DNA from: UBA1227 sp045642705
Lineage (GTDB): Bacteria > Bacillota > Clostridia > Oscillospirales > Acutalibacteraceae
Direction: 5' to 3'
Assembly: GCA_045642705.1 (NCBI GenBank)
Contig: JAZUJK010000008.1
Coordinates: 34,083-98,082, forward strand
DNA: 64,000 nucleotides
The translations under genes and the position numbers were made by a program. This document shows positions 36,421 to 44,174 of this stretch, one piece after another. Below the pieces are notes generated by a model. The model did not search any database. It was not told the origin of the DNA and was given only the letters and a program-made list of their open reading frames with translations. Positions within the stretch are counted from its first letter, which is position 1. Each line of letters begins with the position of its first letter.

Positions 36421-36453
36421 TTTTATGAGTATTCCATAAAATTTGTTCATAAA
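36421..36453 (+). promoter_or_regulatory. GTTCATAAA motif, copy 2, with TTTTATG/CATAAAA dyad
   Basis: GTTCATAAA at 36445-36453, 49 bases before the activator gene. Just upstream is a dyad, TTTTATG (36421-36427) and CATAAAA (36435-36441) with a 7-base gap. These lie in the 233-bp divergent control region between the corrinoid protein and the activator gene. Confidence 0.4.
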
Positions 36454-36502
36454 AATGTTAATTTTACCCTATAGTGTGCATGGATAATTCGGAGGTATCT
36501 AA

Positions 36503-38047
36503 ATGGACTGTAAAGTAAAATTCTTGCCATCTGGTATAGAGGTTACTGTACCACAAAACGCTACTATTATGGACGCCGAGAGGGTTGCCGAACTGGGGTT
36601 CGAGTACCCGTGCGGCGGTAACGGCACATGCGGCAAGTGCATGGTTGATGTGACTTGCGGCGACTGCAAGAAGCGCGTCAAGGCATGCACGACAACTGTC
36701 ACAGACGGCATGGTCGTTACCCTATCCGATGACACAGGAGTGCATAATGAAAAAGTTATGACAAGTAACTTCTGTGGCTGTGGCTCAGTTGAATGTAATC
36801 CAATAGTTGATTTCTGTGGCATCGAGAACCCTCTCGGCGTCGCATTTGATATTGGTACAACTACAATCGCCGCCTATCTCATGGATTTAAAATGTGGTGA
36901 CCAGATTACAACACTCGGTGCACTAAACGAGCAAGTAAAATATGGCGGAGATGTTATCTCACGCTGTCTCTATGCTTTTGAAAATGGCGTCGATGAGATT
37001 GCTGATACAGTTAATAAGCAAGCAGATAAAATGATTTCTGAGCTCCTAAAGAGCAGCGGTCGAGACAAGAATGACATTCTTGCCATTACAATAGTTGGCA
37101 ACACATGTATGCAGCATATCTTCGCTCGTATCAATCCTACATCCCTCGTTCAGATTCCTTATATGCCAACAAAATATGGCAGTTTTACATATCCTGCAAC
37201 AGACCTCCTTACTAATGTAAATCCAAATGCACAGATATTCTTCATTCCAGTTATTGCTGGATTTATCGGCGCCGACACAGTAGGCGCAATACTCGCAACA
37301 GAGTTCCACAAGAAGGATGATATCACCCTCCTTCTTGATATTGGAACCAACGGCGAGATGGCGCTCGGCAACAAGGATAGATTTGTTGCCTGCTCAACTG
37401 CGTCAGGCCCAGCCTTCGAGGGTGCCAAGATTGCCTGCGGCATGCGCGGCGCACCAGGTGCTATCGACCATGTTTCTCTCGTCGATGGCGACCTCTCACT
37501 CTCTATCATCGACGACTGCGATGCCAAGGGCATCTGCGGTTCTGGTCTCATCGACCTCTGCGCCGCCCTTCTTGACGCAGGCGTTATTCTACCTGCTGGT
37601 AGATTTAATCGTAAATACGAAGGCCCAATCAGTAACCGTCTTACTGAGATTGACGGCAACAAGGCGCTGATGCTAACAGACAAGGTCTATATCACTCAGA
37701 AAGATATCAGAGAAGTTCAACTCGCAAAAGGTGCTATTGCTGCCGGCATTGAAATAATGGCCGAAGTTCTTGGAATAACTTATGCTGATATAAAAGAAGT
37801 CCTTATCGCAGGTGCTTTTGGAAACTATATGGACCCACATAACACATGCAAGATTAAACTAATTCCACCAGAACTTCTGGACAAGATTGTCCCTGTTGGA
37901 AATGCCGCTGGTGAAGGCTCTAAACTCTGCTTATTATCAATTGATAAATTAAATGAGACTGATACTATCGCAAATGCGGCCGAATTTATCGAACTTGCAT
38001 CACACGAGGACTTCCAAAACAAGTTCATAGCTCAGCTTGATTTCTAG
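36503..38047 (+). CDS. Corrinoid protein reductive activator, ferredoxin-ASKHA (RACo/RamA-like)
   Basis: 514 residues. N-terminal plant-type 2Fe-2S ferredoxin domain with C37-x5-C43-x2-C46-x15-C62, a linker, and an ASKHA ATPase-like region with FDIGTTTIAAYL, LLDIGTNGEMALG, GSGLIDL and a C-terminal IAGAFGNYMDP. Such proteins use ATP and an electron to reduce inactive cob(II)alamin back to cob(I)alamin on the corrinoid protein. An extra pair, C52-x2-C55, sits inside the ferredoxin loop. It is divergent from the corrinoid protein gene and 9 bases ahead of the regulator. Confidence 0.93.
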   Translation: MDCKVKFLPSGIEVTVPQNATIMDAERVAELGFEYPCGGNGTCGKCMVDVTCGDCKKRVKACTTTVTDGMVVTLSDDTGVHNEKVMTSNFCGCGSVECNPIVDFCGIENPLGVAFDIGTTTIAAYLMDLKCGDQITTLGALNEQVKYGGDVISRCLYAFENGVDEIADTVNKQADKMISELLKSSGRDKNDILAITIVGNTCMQHIFARINPTSLVQIPYMPTKYGSFTYPATDLLTNVNPNAQIFFIPVIAGFIGADTVGAILATEFHKKDDITLLLDIGTNGEMALGNKDRFVACSTASGPAFEGAKIACGMRGAPGAIDHVSLVDGDLSLSIIDDCDAKGICGSGLIDLCAALLDAGVILPAGRFNRKYEGPISNRLTEIDGNKALMLTDKVYITQKDIREVQLAKGAIAAGIEIMAEVLGITYADIKEVLIAGAFGNYMDPHNTCKIKLIPPELLDKIVPVGNAAGEGSKLCLLSIDKLNETDTIANAAEFIELASHEDFQNKFIAQLDF

Positions 38048-38056
38048 GAGGACATT

Positions 38057-39667
38057 ATGGTTATTACATCATCTATGCTCTTCTATCGACTTGCCAAGAA
38101 AATTGACTTTGTTGAGAAGAAAGCTCCATCTGATAAACTACAGATTAAAAATATCAAATTTTATAACGGTACAACCGAGGTTGGCTATTGCTATCTCGTC
38201 GATGCACGCCGACTGGACAAGGCCATCATTGCGAGAAAACCAGTGACTCTCATTTTCATCAACCCAGAGTATCTAAATCGCACTTACATTCCAAGAAATT
38301 GCGACTATGCTATATTTGAAAATGTTAGAAACTTCTTTGACCTTGCTGAGATTGTCTATGAGACTATAAATGAACTGCAAGATTGGGATTGCAAGTTAAA
38401 AGATGGTATTGCTGCTCGTTATCCACTGGATGAATTTGGAATTATTGGCGAGGAAATTATATCCGAGCCTGTCTATGTCCTAAATCATAATTTCTCATTG
38501 CTTGCGCTCTCAGCCAAGCACAATTATGATTTCCTTATTGATGACATAGTAAATGCCAAAGCGGACGAGGCAATATACAAGTCCAACTTTGGCAAATCTA
38601 TTCCTATTACACATGCCAAGAAACTGCTTGGCAACAAGAACTATCAAGCCACGCTCAACACGCTTGATACATATGTATTTAATGATCCTAATAAGCTCCC
38701 TCATATATGCATGAATATCATCAGCGATAACAGATATATTGCACGTATGATGTCTCCTGCCACCTATTACAATGGTGAAATTGATGAAGGACAGATTCAA
38801 CTGTTCCGTCATTATTTCAAATATATCAAGCAGGTCTATCTCAGATATTCTGAGGATCCACTTATCAAGCGCAGCTCTGATAAGCTTCATACTCTTATGT
38901 ATGATATGATATATAATCCAAGCAATATTGATGATACTGATGCCGCACTCATCCTTCAAAACTATGGTTGGAGTATAAATAATAAATATTCTGTAATCAA
39001 ATTCTCGTTCTATAAAAATACAAAATGGGACGAACTGACAGAATATATCTGTGGCAAGCTTGAAGAGACCTGGGCCAACTCATGTGCAATAATTCATAAT
39101 GATGATATTGTATGGGTATTTAATCATTCAATTTCAAACAATGCAGATGATGAGCACAAGTTCTTCCATGTACTTGCATATATTGTCCGTGATTTCGTCT
39201 GCAAGGCTGGTGTATCCGATAAATTCACTGATTTAAATAGATTGCCTTCCTATCTCATTCAAGCGACCAAAGCGCTTGATGTGGGACAGAAATGCAGTCC
39301 AGAGAAATGGTATTTCAAATTCTCAGACTATGCTCTTGATTATATGTATGACAGAATTGTCAGTGAGATGTCTTATGACCAGATAATTGCTGAAGCAATT
39401 CGTAAGCTTATTAATTATGATAAAAAAAATAATACTGAATATCTGTTAACTCTCCGTGCATATCTCAATAACAATTGTAACTCAACGCATACTGCTGAGG
39501 AACTGTATGTCCACAGAACTACACTTATACGTAGAATAGACAGAATAGAAGAGATATGTAAGATTGATTTCTCAGACAAGGAGAATAGAATCTATCTTGT
39601 CCTCTCCTTCTGGCTACTTGAGAAAATGGGATTTGAGTTCAATAAATCAGACAATTTAGATGAATAA
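38057..39667 (+). CDS. PucR-like transcriptional regulator
   Basis: 536 residues. A long N-terminal sensor region (about 1-290) without clear motifs, a GGDEF-like/CdaR middle region, and a C-terminal PucR-type helix-turn-helix (LRAYLNNNCNSTHTAEELYV then HRTTLIRRIDRIEEI). The family often regulates catabolic genes in response to substrate. It is 9 bases downstream of the activator gene with AGGAGGAC before the ATG, so it is probably co-transcribed and controls the methyl-transfer locus. The GTTCATAAA sites are candidate operators. Confidence 0.85.
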   Translation: MVITSSMLFYRLAKKIDFVEKKAPSDKLQIKNIKFYNGTTEVGYCYLVDARRLDKAIIARKPVTLIFINPEYLNRTYIPRNCDYAIFENVRNFFDLAEIVYETINELQDWDCKLKDGIAARYPLDEFGIIGEEIISEPVYVLNHNFSLLALSAKHNYDFLIDDIVNAKADEAIYKSNFGKSIPITHAKKLLGNKNYQATLNTLDTYVFNDPNKLPHICMNIISDNRYIARMMSPATYYNGEIDEGQIQLFRHYFKYIKQVYLRYSEDPLIKRSSDKLHTLMYDMIYNPSNIDDTDAALILQNYGWSINNKYSVIKFSFYKNTKWDELTEYICGKLEETWANSCAIIHNDDIVWVFNHSISNNADDEHKFFHVLAYIVRDFVCKAGVSDKFTDLNRLPSYLIQATKALDVGQKCSPEKWYFKFSDYALDYMYDRIVSEMSYDQIIAEAIRKLINYDKKNNTEYLLTLRAYLNNNCNSTHTAEELYVHRTTLIRRIDRIEEICKIDFSDKENRIYLVLSFWLLEKMGFEFNKSDNLDE

Positions 39668-39674
39668 AAAAAGG

Positions 39675-39698
39675 GGCTTAAAGCAAACGCTTTAAGCC
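39675..39698. terminator. Bidirectional terminator between regulator and chaperonin genes
   Basis: 10-bp perfect stem GGCTTAAAGC / GCTTTAAGCC (39675-39684 with 39689-39698), 4-base loop; A run before it and T-rich sequence after it. It includes the stop codon of the GroEL-like gene. Confidence 0.82.
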
Positions 39699-41287
39699 TC
39701 TTCCTTTTTATCAGTATCGATTACTGCAGCACCCGCTGTAATATAGGTACTAGCAATACTAATTGCATTTCTAAATGAGTTCTTGATAACAGATACAGGA
39801 TCAATTATGTCGAGTTTTATAAGGTCGCCATATATATCCTGTCTCGCATCATAGCCATAGTTCTCATTCTTATTAGATATTACATTATTAAGAACAACAC
39901 TGTCATCAACGCCACAATTGATAGCAAGGCGTCTGATTGGTGCTTCAAGTGAGCGAAGAACAACAGTTGCACCGAGTGCTTCGTCGCCTGTGAGTGTCTC
40001 AATTAGCTCCTCTACTGCACTCTTGCATAGAAGTAATGCCTTGCCACCGCCAGGTACAATTCCCTCAGATACGGCACGGCTACAAGCATTGAGAGCATCA
40101 TCGATTCTATACTTGCGCTCGAACATTTCAAGTTCTGATGTTCCACCGACTTCAATTACTGCCATCGCAGAATTAAGAAGTCCAAGTGACTGCTCAAGTT
40201 TATCAATCTGATAGTCGCCTGTCTCTGTTTCAAGTTGTTTCTTAATCTGTTTTTTCAGTTCATCAACTTTATCATTGTCTGGACAAGCTGGTTGTTCAAT
40301 AGTTGAGACATTTTTCTCAACTACGGCGCGCTTGGCACGACCGCAGACCTCAAGTCCAACTGTTGATATATCCATATATGCACTATCAACGACTGTAGCA
40401 CCGGTTATCGCTGCAATGCAGTTTAGATTTCTATCTCTTGTATCGCTATAGCCAGGGCCCTTAATAGCGATAACTTTTAGGACATTCTTCTCCGCATTGG
40501 CAGCGAGTGCCTGCAGCGCCTCGCCCATTATATCCCTTGCGATAATGAGGAGCGGTGCTTTATTTTTAACCGCATCCTCGAGCAAGTGATATATCTCGCG
40601 GATTGTCTTGATTTCATCTTTGCAGATGAAAATATATGGATTATCCATCTCGCAAATATTGCGAGCATAATCAGTAACGAAATATCTGGATAGATATCCA
40701 CTATCAACACGGAGTCCATGAGTAATAACAAGATTGGTATCAGACATCTGAGTATCCATTGTAAGGACAACTGGGTCAAAGCCTAGTTCATCATAGATAT
40801 TGCCGATGAGTTCGCCAATTTCTGGATCGTTATTGCCAGCGATTGTCGCAATATTGCGAACGGTCTTGACATCTTTTATAGGCTGTGCCTTCTTATCAAG
40901 AGTCTCGCATACGACAGCTGCCGCCTTATCAATTCCACGTTTAATAAATATTCCATTTGCACCTGAAGCGATATTTTTATATGCCTCATTTACTATTGAT
41001 TGCGCCAAAATAACAGAAGCAGTTGTACCGTCGCCAGAGTTTTCATTGGACTTCAGTGCAGCCTCTTTTAAAAGCTCTGCGCCTAGGTTCTCAAACTTAT
41101 CTGGCAAAGTAATCTGTTTCGCAATAGTATAGCCGTCATTGGTAACAAGTGGCACATCGTACTGCTGTGTAAAAGCAACATTGCGACCCTTTGGTCCGAA
41201 TGTTGATACAACAGCATCTGCCACCTTGTTCATGCCGGCTATCATTTTAGCACTAGCATCATTTTCAAATAAAATATCCTTACTCAT
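39692..41287 (-). CDS. Divergent GroEL paralogue (60-kDa chaperonin)
   Basis: 531-residue group I chaperonin. ATPase residues are kept: GPKGRNV, TNDGYTIAK, SGDGTTAS (catalytic Asp region), and IDDALNACSRAVSEGIVPGGGKAL. The apical domain keeps SGYLSRYF, but elsewhere differs: the usual GVITVE is PVVLTMD and KAPGFGDRRK is KGPGYSDTRD. The Gly-Met tail is missing (it ends in DTDKKEEA), and no groES is adjacent. I therefore read it as a specialised paralogue, not the housekeeping GroEL. It is downstream of the methyltransferase I and 62-aa genes, behind a terminator. The ATG has AGGTGAG upstream. Confidence 0.9.
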   Translation of the reverse strand: MSKDILFENDASAKMIAGMNKVADAVVSTFGPKGRNVAFTQQYDVPLVTNDGYTIAKQITLPDKFENLGAELLKEAALKSNENSGDGTTASVILAQSIVNEAYKNIASGANGIFIKRGIDKAAAVVCETLDKKAQPIKDVKTVRNIATIAGNNDPEIGELIGNIYDELGFDPVVLTMDTQMSDTNLVITHGLRVDSGYLSRYFVTDYARNICEMDNPYIFICKDEIKTIREIYHLLEDAVKNKAPLLIIARDIMGEALQALAANAEKNVLKVIAIKGPGYSDTRDRNLNCIAAITGATVVDSAYMDISTVGLEVCGRAKRAVVEKNVSTIEQPACPDNDKVDELKKQIKKQLETETGDYQIDKLEQSLGLLNSAMAVIEVGGTSELEMFERKYRIDDALNACSRAVSEGIVPGGGKALLLCKSAVEELIETLTGDEALGATVVLRSLEAPIRRLAINCGVDDSVVLNNVISNKNENYGYDARQDIYGDLIKLDIIDPVSVIKNSFRNAISIASTYITAGAAVIDTDKKEEA

Positions 41288-41299
41288 TATCTCACCTTT

Positions 41300-41339
41300 A
41301 AAAAATAATGTGGCTGCGGTATCACGCAGCCACATTATT
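41300..41339 (-). terminator. Terminator/attenuator between the 62-aa gene and groEL paralogue
   Basis: 15-bp perfect stem AATAATGTGGCTGCG / CGCAGCCACATTATT (41304-41318 with 41325-41339), 6-base loop, followed on the minus strand by TTTTTT and then directly by the AGGTGAG ribosome binding site of the chaperonin. Confidence 0.88.
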
Positions 41340-41351
41340 ATACACTATTAG

Positions 41352-41540
41352 TTAGCCATCTACAAGAACACGAATTAAGAGGTCGCCCATCATTTTCTTG
41401 GCTGGTCTAGCCCAGAAAGGCATGATCTTGTTAAGGAGCTTGTTATATCCATCTGGATATGAAGCATATGGCCAATCTGTTTTCTTCTTTTCTTCTACTA
41501 CTGGTGTTTCTTCAGCTGTAGCAATAATTTCGTCTGCCAT
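41352..41540 (-). CDS. 62-aa protein of the methyl-transfer locus, unknown
   Basis: Starts MADEIIATAEETPVVEEKKK, an acidic then basic N terminus, followed by DWPYASYPDGYNKLLNKI and a C-terminal block PFWARPAKKMMGDLLIRVLV. The ATG at 41540 has a near-perfect AAGGAGGAAAT site. It lies 13 bases downstream of the methyltransferase I gene and ahead of a terminator and the GroEL paralogue. I do not recognise a family. Size and position suggest a small accessory subunit, or a partner of the methyltransferase or chaperonin; this is inference only. Confidence 0.75.
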   Translation of the reverse strand: MADEIIATAEETPVVEEKKKTDWPYASYPDGYNKLLNKIMPFWARPAKKMMGDLLIRVLVDG

Positions 41541-41553
41541 TACTATTTCCTCC

Positions 41554-42756
41554 TTATTTCTTAAGCTCATAGTTTGAAACGAACTCACAAACTGCTGAGA
41601 GATTTTCAGCCTTGCAGTCGTTTCTATATGATAGCATCTTGTCCTCTGAGAGAATGAAACCACCCTCTGAGCCGAGTTCGTCGATGAGTTTCTTAGTATA
41701 ATCTACGCACTCCTCTGGAGTTGCATTACCAAGAAGCTGAGTTGTAAGACCGCCCATGATAGCAACATTTGGTATTGCCTCACGGATAGCCCATGGATCG
41801 TCATTTTCGAGATGCAAGCAGATAGAGCCCTTCTTGAAATCAGCGAAGTGATCTGCATACATATCAATCTTACCCTCTGTAAAGATTCGAGGACACTTAC
41901 CCTTTTGCTCATAAGCCTTGAGAAGTGGCTCGAGATAGCACCAATAGAGGTTGTCGAACTGACGTGGATTTAAGATATTCTGAGAAAGCATGATAAGTGA
42001 TGCATCAAAACAATATTTCATGTCAGGACCATCATCCGATGCCAAAACCTTCTCAATAATTGGCTTGGTCTCCTTCTCATCCCATGCATCACAGAACTCT
42101 TTTAACTGATCGAAATTACGACGAGCAGCAATTGAGAGATTCTTGATACCAAGAAGGTTGGATTCAGCCTCTTCAATACCGAAATTGATTGTACCCTTCA
42201 TAGGGTTGTTAGGAGCACCGTTTGCAAGACCATAAGCACCAGTAACCTTGTTCATCTTGAAAATGAACATGATATAGTTCCAATACTCTTTCCAAACGTT
42301 CTTCCATGTATCCATTGATTTCTCATAGAAATCAGGAATTTTCTCTGGAAGAGCAACTTCCCAAGCATATTTATACTTGTCATCGATATATTCCATGAGT
42401 CTATCTACTGGACAATAAGCGTGGTCATTGATACCAACAACTTCCTTGTCATAGTAGTAATAGCCATGGTCGCCCATGCCGAAAGCCTCGGTAACACCGA
42501 ACTGATTACGGATACCGATATCAATAAGAACATCAATAGGATATTTTGCAAGGAACTTCTCAATGGTCTCCTTCATTACATCAAAGTTTGTCATAGCCTG
42601 GTCGATTGTATAACCAGCATCGAAAATCTTCCATGTAACGATATTACCATAGTGTGGAACTCTATCAGGAGTTTTCCACTGCTGAGCATCACGGAACAAC
42701 TGAGTTCTGTAAGCTTTTAGCTCTTTTGGTTTCATATTCTTTTCGATTTCTCTCAT
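41554..42756 (-). CDS. Uroporphyrinogen decarboxylase-family methyltransferase (methyltransferase I)
   Basis: 400 residues, URO-D/MtaA-like barrel (WKTPDRVPHYG, FGVTEAFGMGDHG, GGLTTQLLGNATPEEC). In O-demethylase systems this subunit takes a methyl group from the substrate, such as an aromatic methyl ether, and passes it to the corrinoid protein. The HxC...C zinc thiolates of MtaA/MtbA are missing: the HICG site reads LHLEN and the late Cys site GFILSED. Instead E294-x20-H315 resembles the second half of the E-x14-E-x20-H zinc motif reported for acetogen O-demethylases; the first Glu is not at the x14 position. The substrate is not predictable. Confidence 0.88.
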   Translation of the reverse strand: MREIEKNMKPKELKAYRTQLFRDAQQWKTPDRVPHYGNIVTWKIFDAGYTIDQAMTNFDVMKETIEKFLAKYPIDVLIDIGIRNQFGVTEAFGMGDHGYYYYDKEVVGINDHAYCPVDRLMEYIDDKYKYAWEVALPEKIPDFYEKSMDTWKNVWKEYWNYIMFIFKMNKVTGAYGLANGAPNNPMKGTINFGIEEAESNLLGIKNLSIAARRNFDQLKEFCDAWDEKETKPIIEKVLASDDGPDMKYCFDASLIMLSQNILNPRQFDNLYWCYLEPLLKAYEQKGKCPRIFTEGKIDMYADHFADFKKGSICLHLENDDPWAIREAIPNVAIMGGLTTQLLGNATPEECVDYTKKLIDELGSEGGFILSEDKMLSYRNDCKAENLSAVCEFVSNYELKK

Positions 42757-42768
42757 AAACTTTCTCCT

Positions 42769-42777
42769 TTTATGAAC
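42769..42777 (-). promoter_or_regulatory. GTTCATAAA motif, copy 3
   Basis: GTTCATAAA on the minus strand directly before the GGAG of the methyltransferase I gene, partly overlapping its ribosome binding region; an ATGAA-n4-TTCAT dyad overlaps it. Confidence 0.3.
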
Positions 42778-42795
42778 GAATTCATTTACGCTATT

Positions 42796-42824
42796 ATTTT
42801 ATACATTTAGACCAATTTTGTCAA
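42796..42824 (-). promoter_or_regulatory. Predicted promoter for methyltransferase I
   Basis: Minus strand consensus TTGACA (42824-42819), 17-base spacer, TAAAAT (42801-42796), just downstream of the terminator of the previous gene. Confidence 0.6.
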
Positions 42825-42866
42825 ACAAAAAACCTATGTGACTTTTTATAAAAAATCACATAGGTT
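42822..42866 (-). terminator. Terminator after exonuclease gene
   Basis: 11-bp perfect stem AACCTATGTGA / TCACATAGGTT (42831-42841 with 42856-42866), followed on the minus strand by TTTTTTGTTTG. Confidence 0.85.
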
Positions 42867-42891
42867 AAATGAATTTTAAACTTTATGTTCA

Positions 42892-43740
42892 CTATTTTTT
42901 CACTACAATTACATTCTTTTTTACTGCCATCTGACTGTAGTTTTTCTTGAACTGAACATTGACTCTATACTTGATATTACAGTCACGACATTTGAATGAT
43001 GCATGGAATGAACTGTTGGAGAATTTCCAGTCAGATGTCTGGTCTGCCATCTCCCCGCACTCGAGACATTTACAGCAGAACTGGGTCTTGTCTACGAGCT
43101 TGTCGTTTATATCGGACACGACATAAGGTTTGAATAGAATGCGGGTATAATATTCATCGTCGCATTCTATTATTGCGCGCTTTAGAGATTCTTTATCATA
43201 GACCTTGCTAAAACAAACTGATGCCAGTTCGCTGTCATCGAGTGCGCGATGAAGAGCAAAGCTCTCCATATCTGCATTGATAAGTTCCGCAGCTGCTGAG
43301 AGACCAATTTGCTGTCCCTTAGGCAATTCCTTTTGAGCCATAAAATAAGCCTGCAAGTCCACATAATACTTAACAAAAGGAATCGTTGGATTGTTGTCAT
43401 AGAAATACTTACAGTTATCTATGAGAACACGGATATCCATATCTCCCCATGAGAGAAGAATTGTATTGTCGAGGTCCCCAACCCAGTTTGTAAAATCTTC
43501 GCAGACAACTGGGAATGGCTCTGCATCAGCTACATCCTCATTGGAGATATTAGTAAGATTCTTAACTCTGGATCTCAGTTTCTTCTCAATCTGTGGCTTA
43601 ACAAAAGATGAAAAGTCCTCTGTTATCTCCAACTTATCATTTAGTTTTACTGCCCCAAATTCGATTATTTCATTTATAAAATGACCAAGTTTATTGGAAT
43701 AAGCGGTATTCCATTCAAGGTCCAAAATAATATATTGCAT
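42892..43740 (-). CDS. DEDDh 3'-5' exonuclease with C-terminal zinc ribbon
   Basis: 282 residues. Exo I motif ILDLEWNT (Asp, Glu), exo II WGDMDIRVL, and exo III HRALDDSE (His, Asp) define a DEDDh nuclease of the DnaQ/ERI-1/KapD type (about 1-190). The C-terminal part has two CxxC knuckles, CLEC and CRDC, spaced about 30 residues apart, suggesting a zinc ribbon that may bind nucleic acid. The ATG at 43740 has AGGTTGG upstream; an ATG at 43761 overlapping comEA is possible. It shares a transcript with the ComEA-like gene. Confidence 0.85.
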   Translation of the reverse strand: MQYIILDLEWNTAYSNKLGHFINEIIEFGAVKLNDKLEITEDFSSFVKPQIEKKLRSRVKNLTNISNEDVADAEPFPVVCEDFTNWVGDLDNTILLSWGDMDIRVLIDNCKYFYDNNPTIPFVKYYVDLQAYFMAQKELPKGQQIGLSAAAELINADMESFALHRALDDSELASVCFSKVYDKESLKRAIIECDDEYYTRILFKPYVVSDINDKLVDKTQFCCKCLECGEMADQTSDWKFSNSSFHASFKCRDCNIKYRVNVQFKKNYSQMAVKKNVIVVKK

Positions 43741-43751
43741 AGATAGCCAAC

Positions 43752-44120
43752 CTAATTGCATTTGATATCATCAATAAATTTTGCGAGTGTCTTCTCGCCT
43801 ATGCCACTGACCTTTAGCAAATCATTTACTGATTTAAAATTGCCATGCTCAGTTCGATAATCAACAATTGCCTGTGCCTTGGCAGGGCCAATCCCAGACA
43901 ATGTTTCAAACTGAGCGGCTGTTGCCGTATTGATGTCAAGTTTGCCATCAGATACGGGTGATGAACTGCTCGTAGGCTCACTCTCTGTAACAGTTACTGT
44001 GACAGTAATAGCCTCCGGAGCAGGTTCCTCTGGTTTCGGTGCCGAAAGCACATTGAAAACCACAACGCCAGCCAATAAAAATAATGCGATGCCAATTAAC
44101 ACGTTATCAGGATTTCTCAT
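43752..44120 (-). CDS. ComEA-like helix-hairpin-helix protein
   Basis: 122 residues: N-terminal membrane anchor (about 6-25), a Pro/Glu/Thr/Ser-rich linker (about 30-58), and tandem helix-hairpin-helix motifs (KLDINTATAAQFETLSGIGP and VSGIGEKTLAKFI). ComEA binds incoming DNA at the cell surface in competence. No comEC, comFA or pilus genes are in the window, so uptake function cannot be inferred. The gene is followed by the exonuclease. Confidence 0.9.
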   Translation of the reverse strand: MRNPDNVLIGIALFLLAGVVVFNVLSAPKPEEPAPEAITVTVTVTESEPTSSSSPVSDGKLDINTATAAQFETLSGIGPAKAQAIVDYRTEHGNFKSVNDLLKVSGIGEKTLAKFIDDIKCN

Positions 44121-44174
44121 AAGAATTCCTCCACGTGTTTTATTTTGGATTTATTTTAACACTAATTAGTGTTT

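Noticed and set aside
44158..44173. Palindrome AACACTAATTAGTGTT between the FkbM and ComEA genes
   Set aside because: Too short to form a stable terminator and lacking a T tract on the relevant strand; an operator is possible but unsupported.
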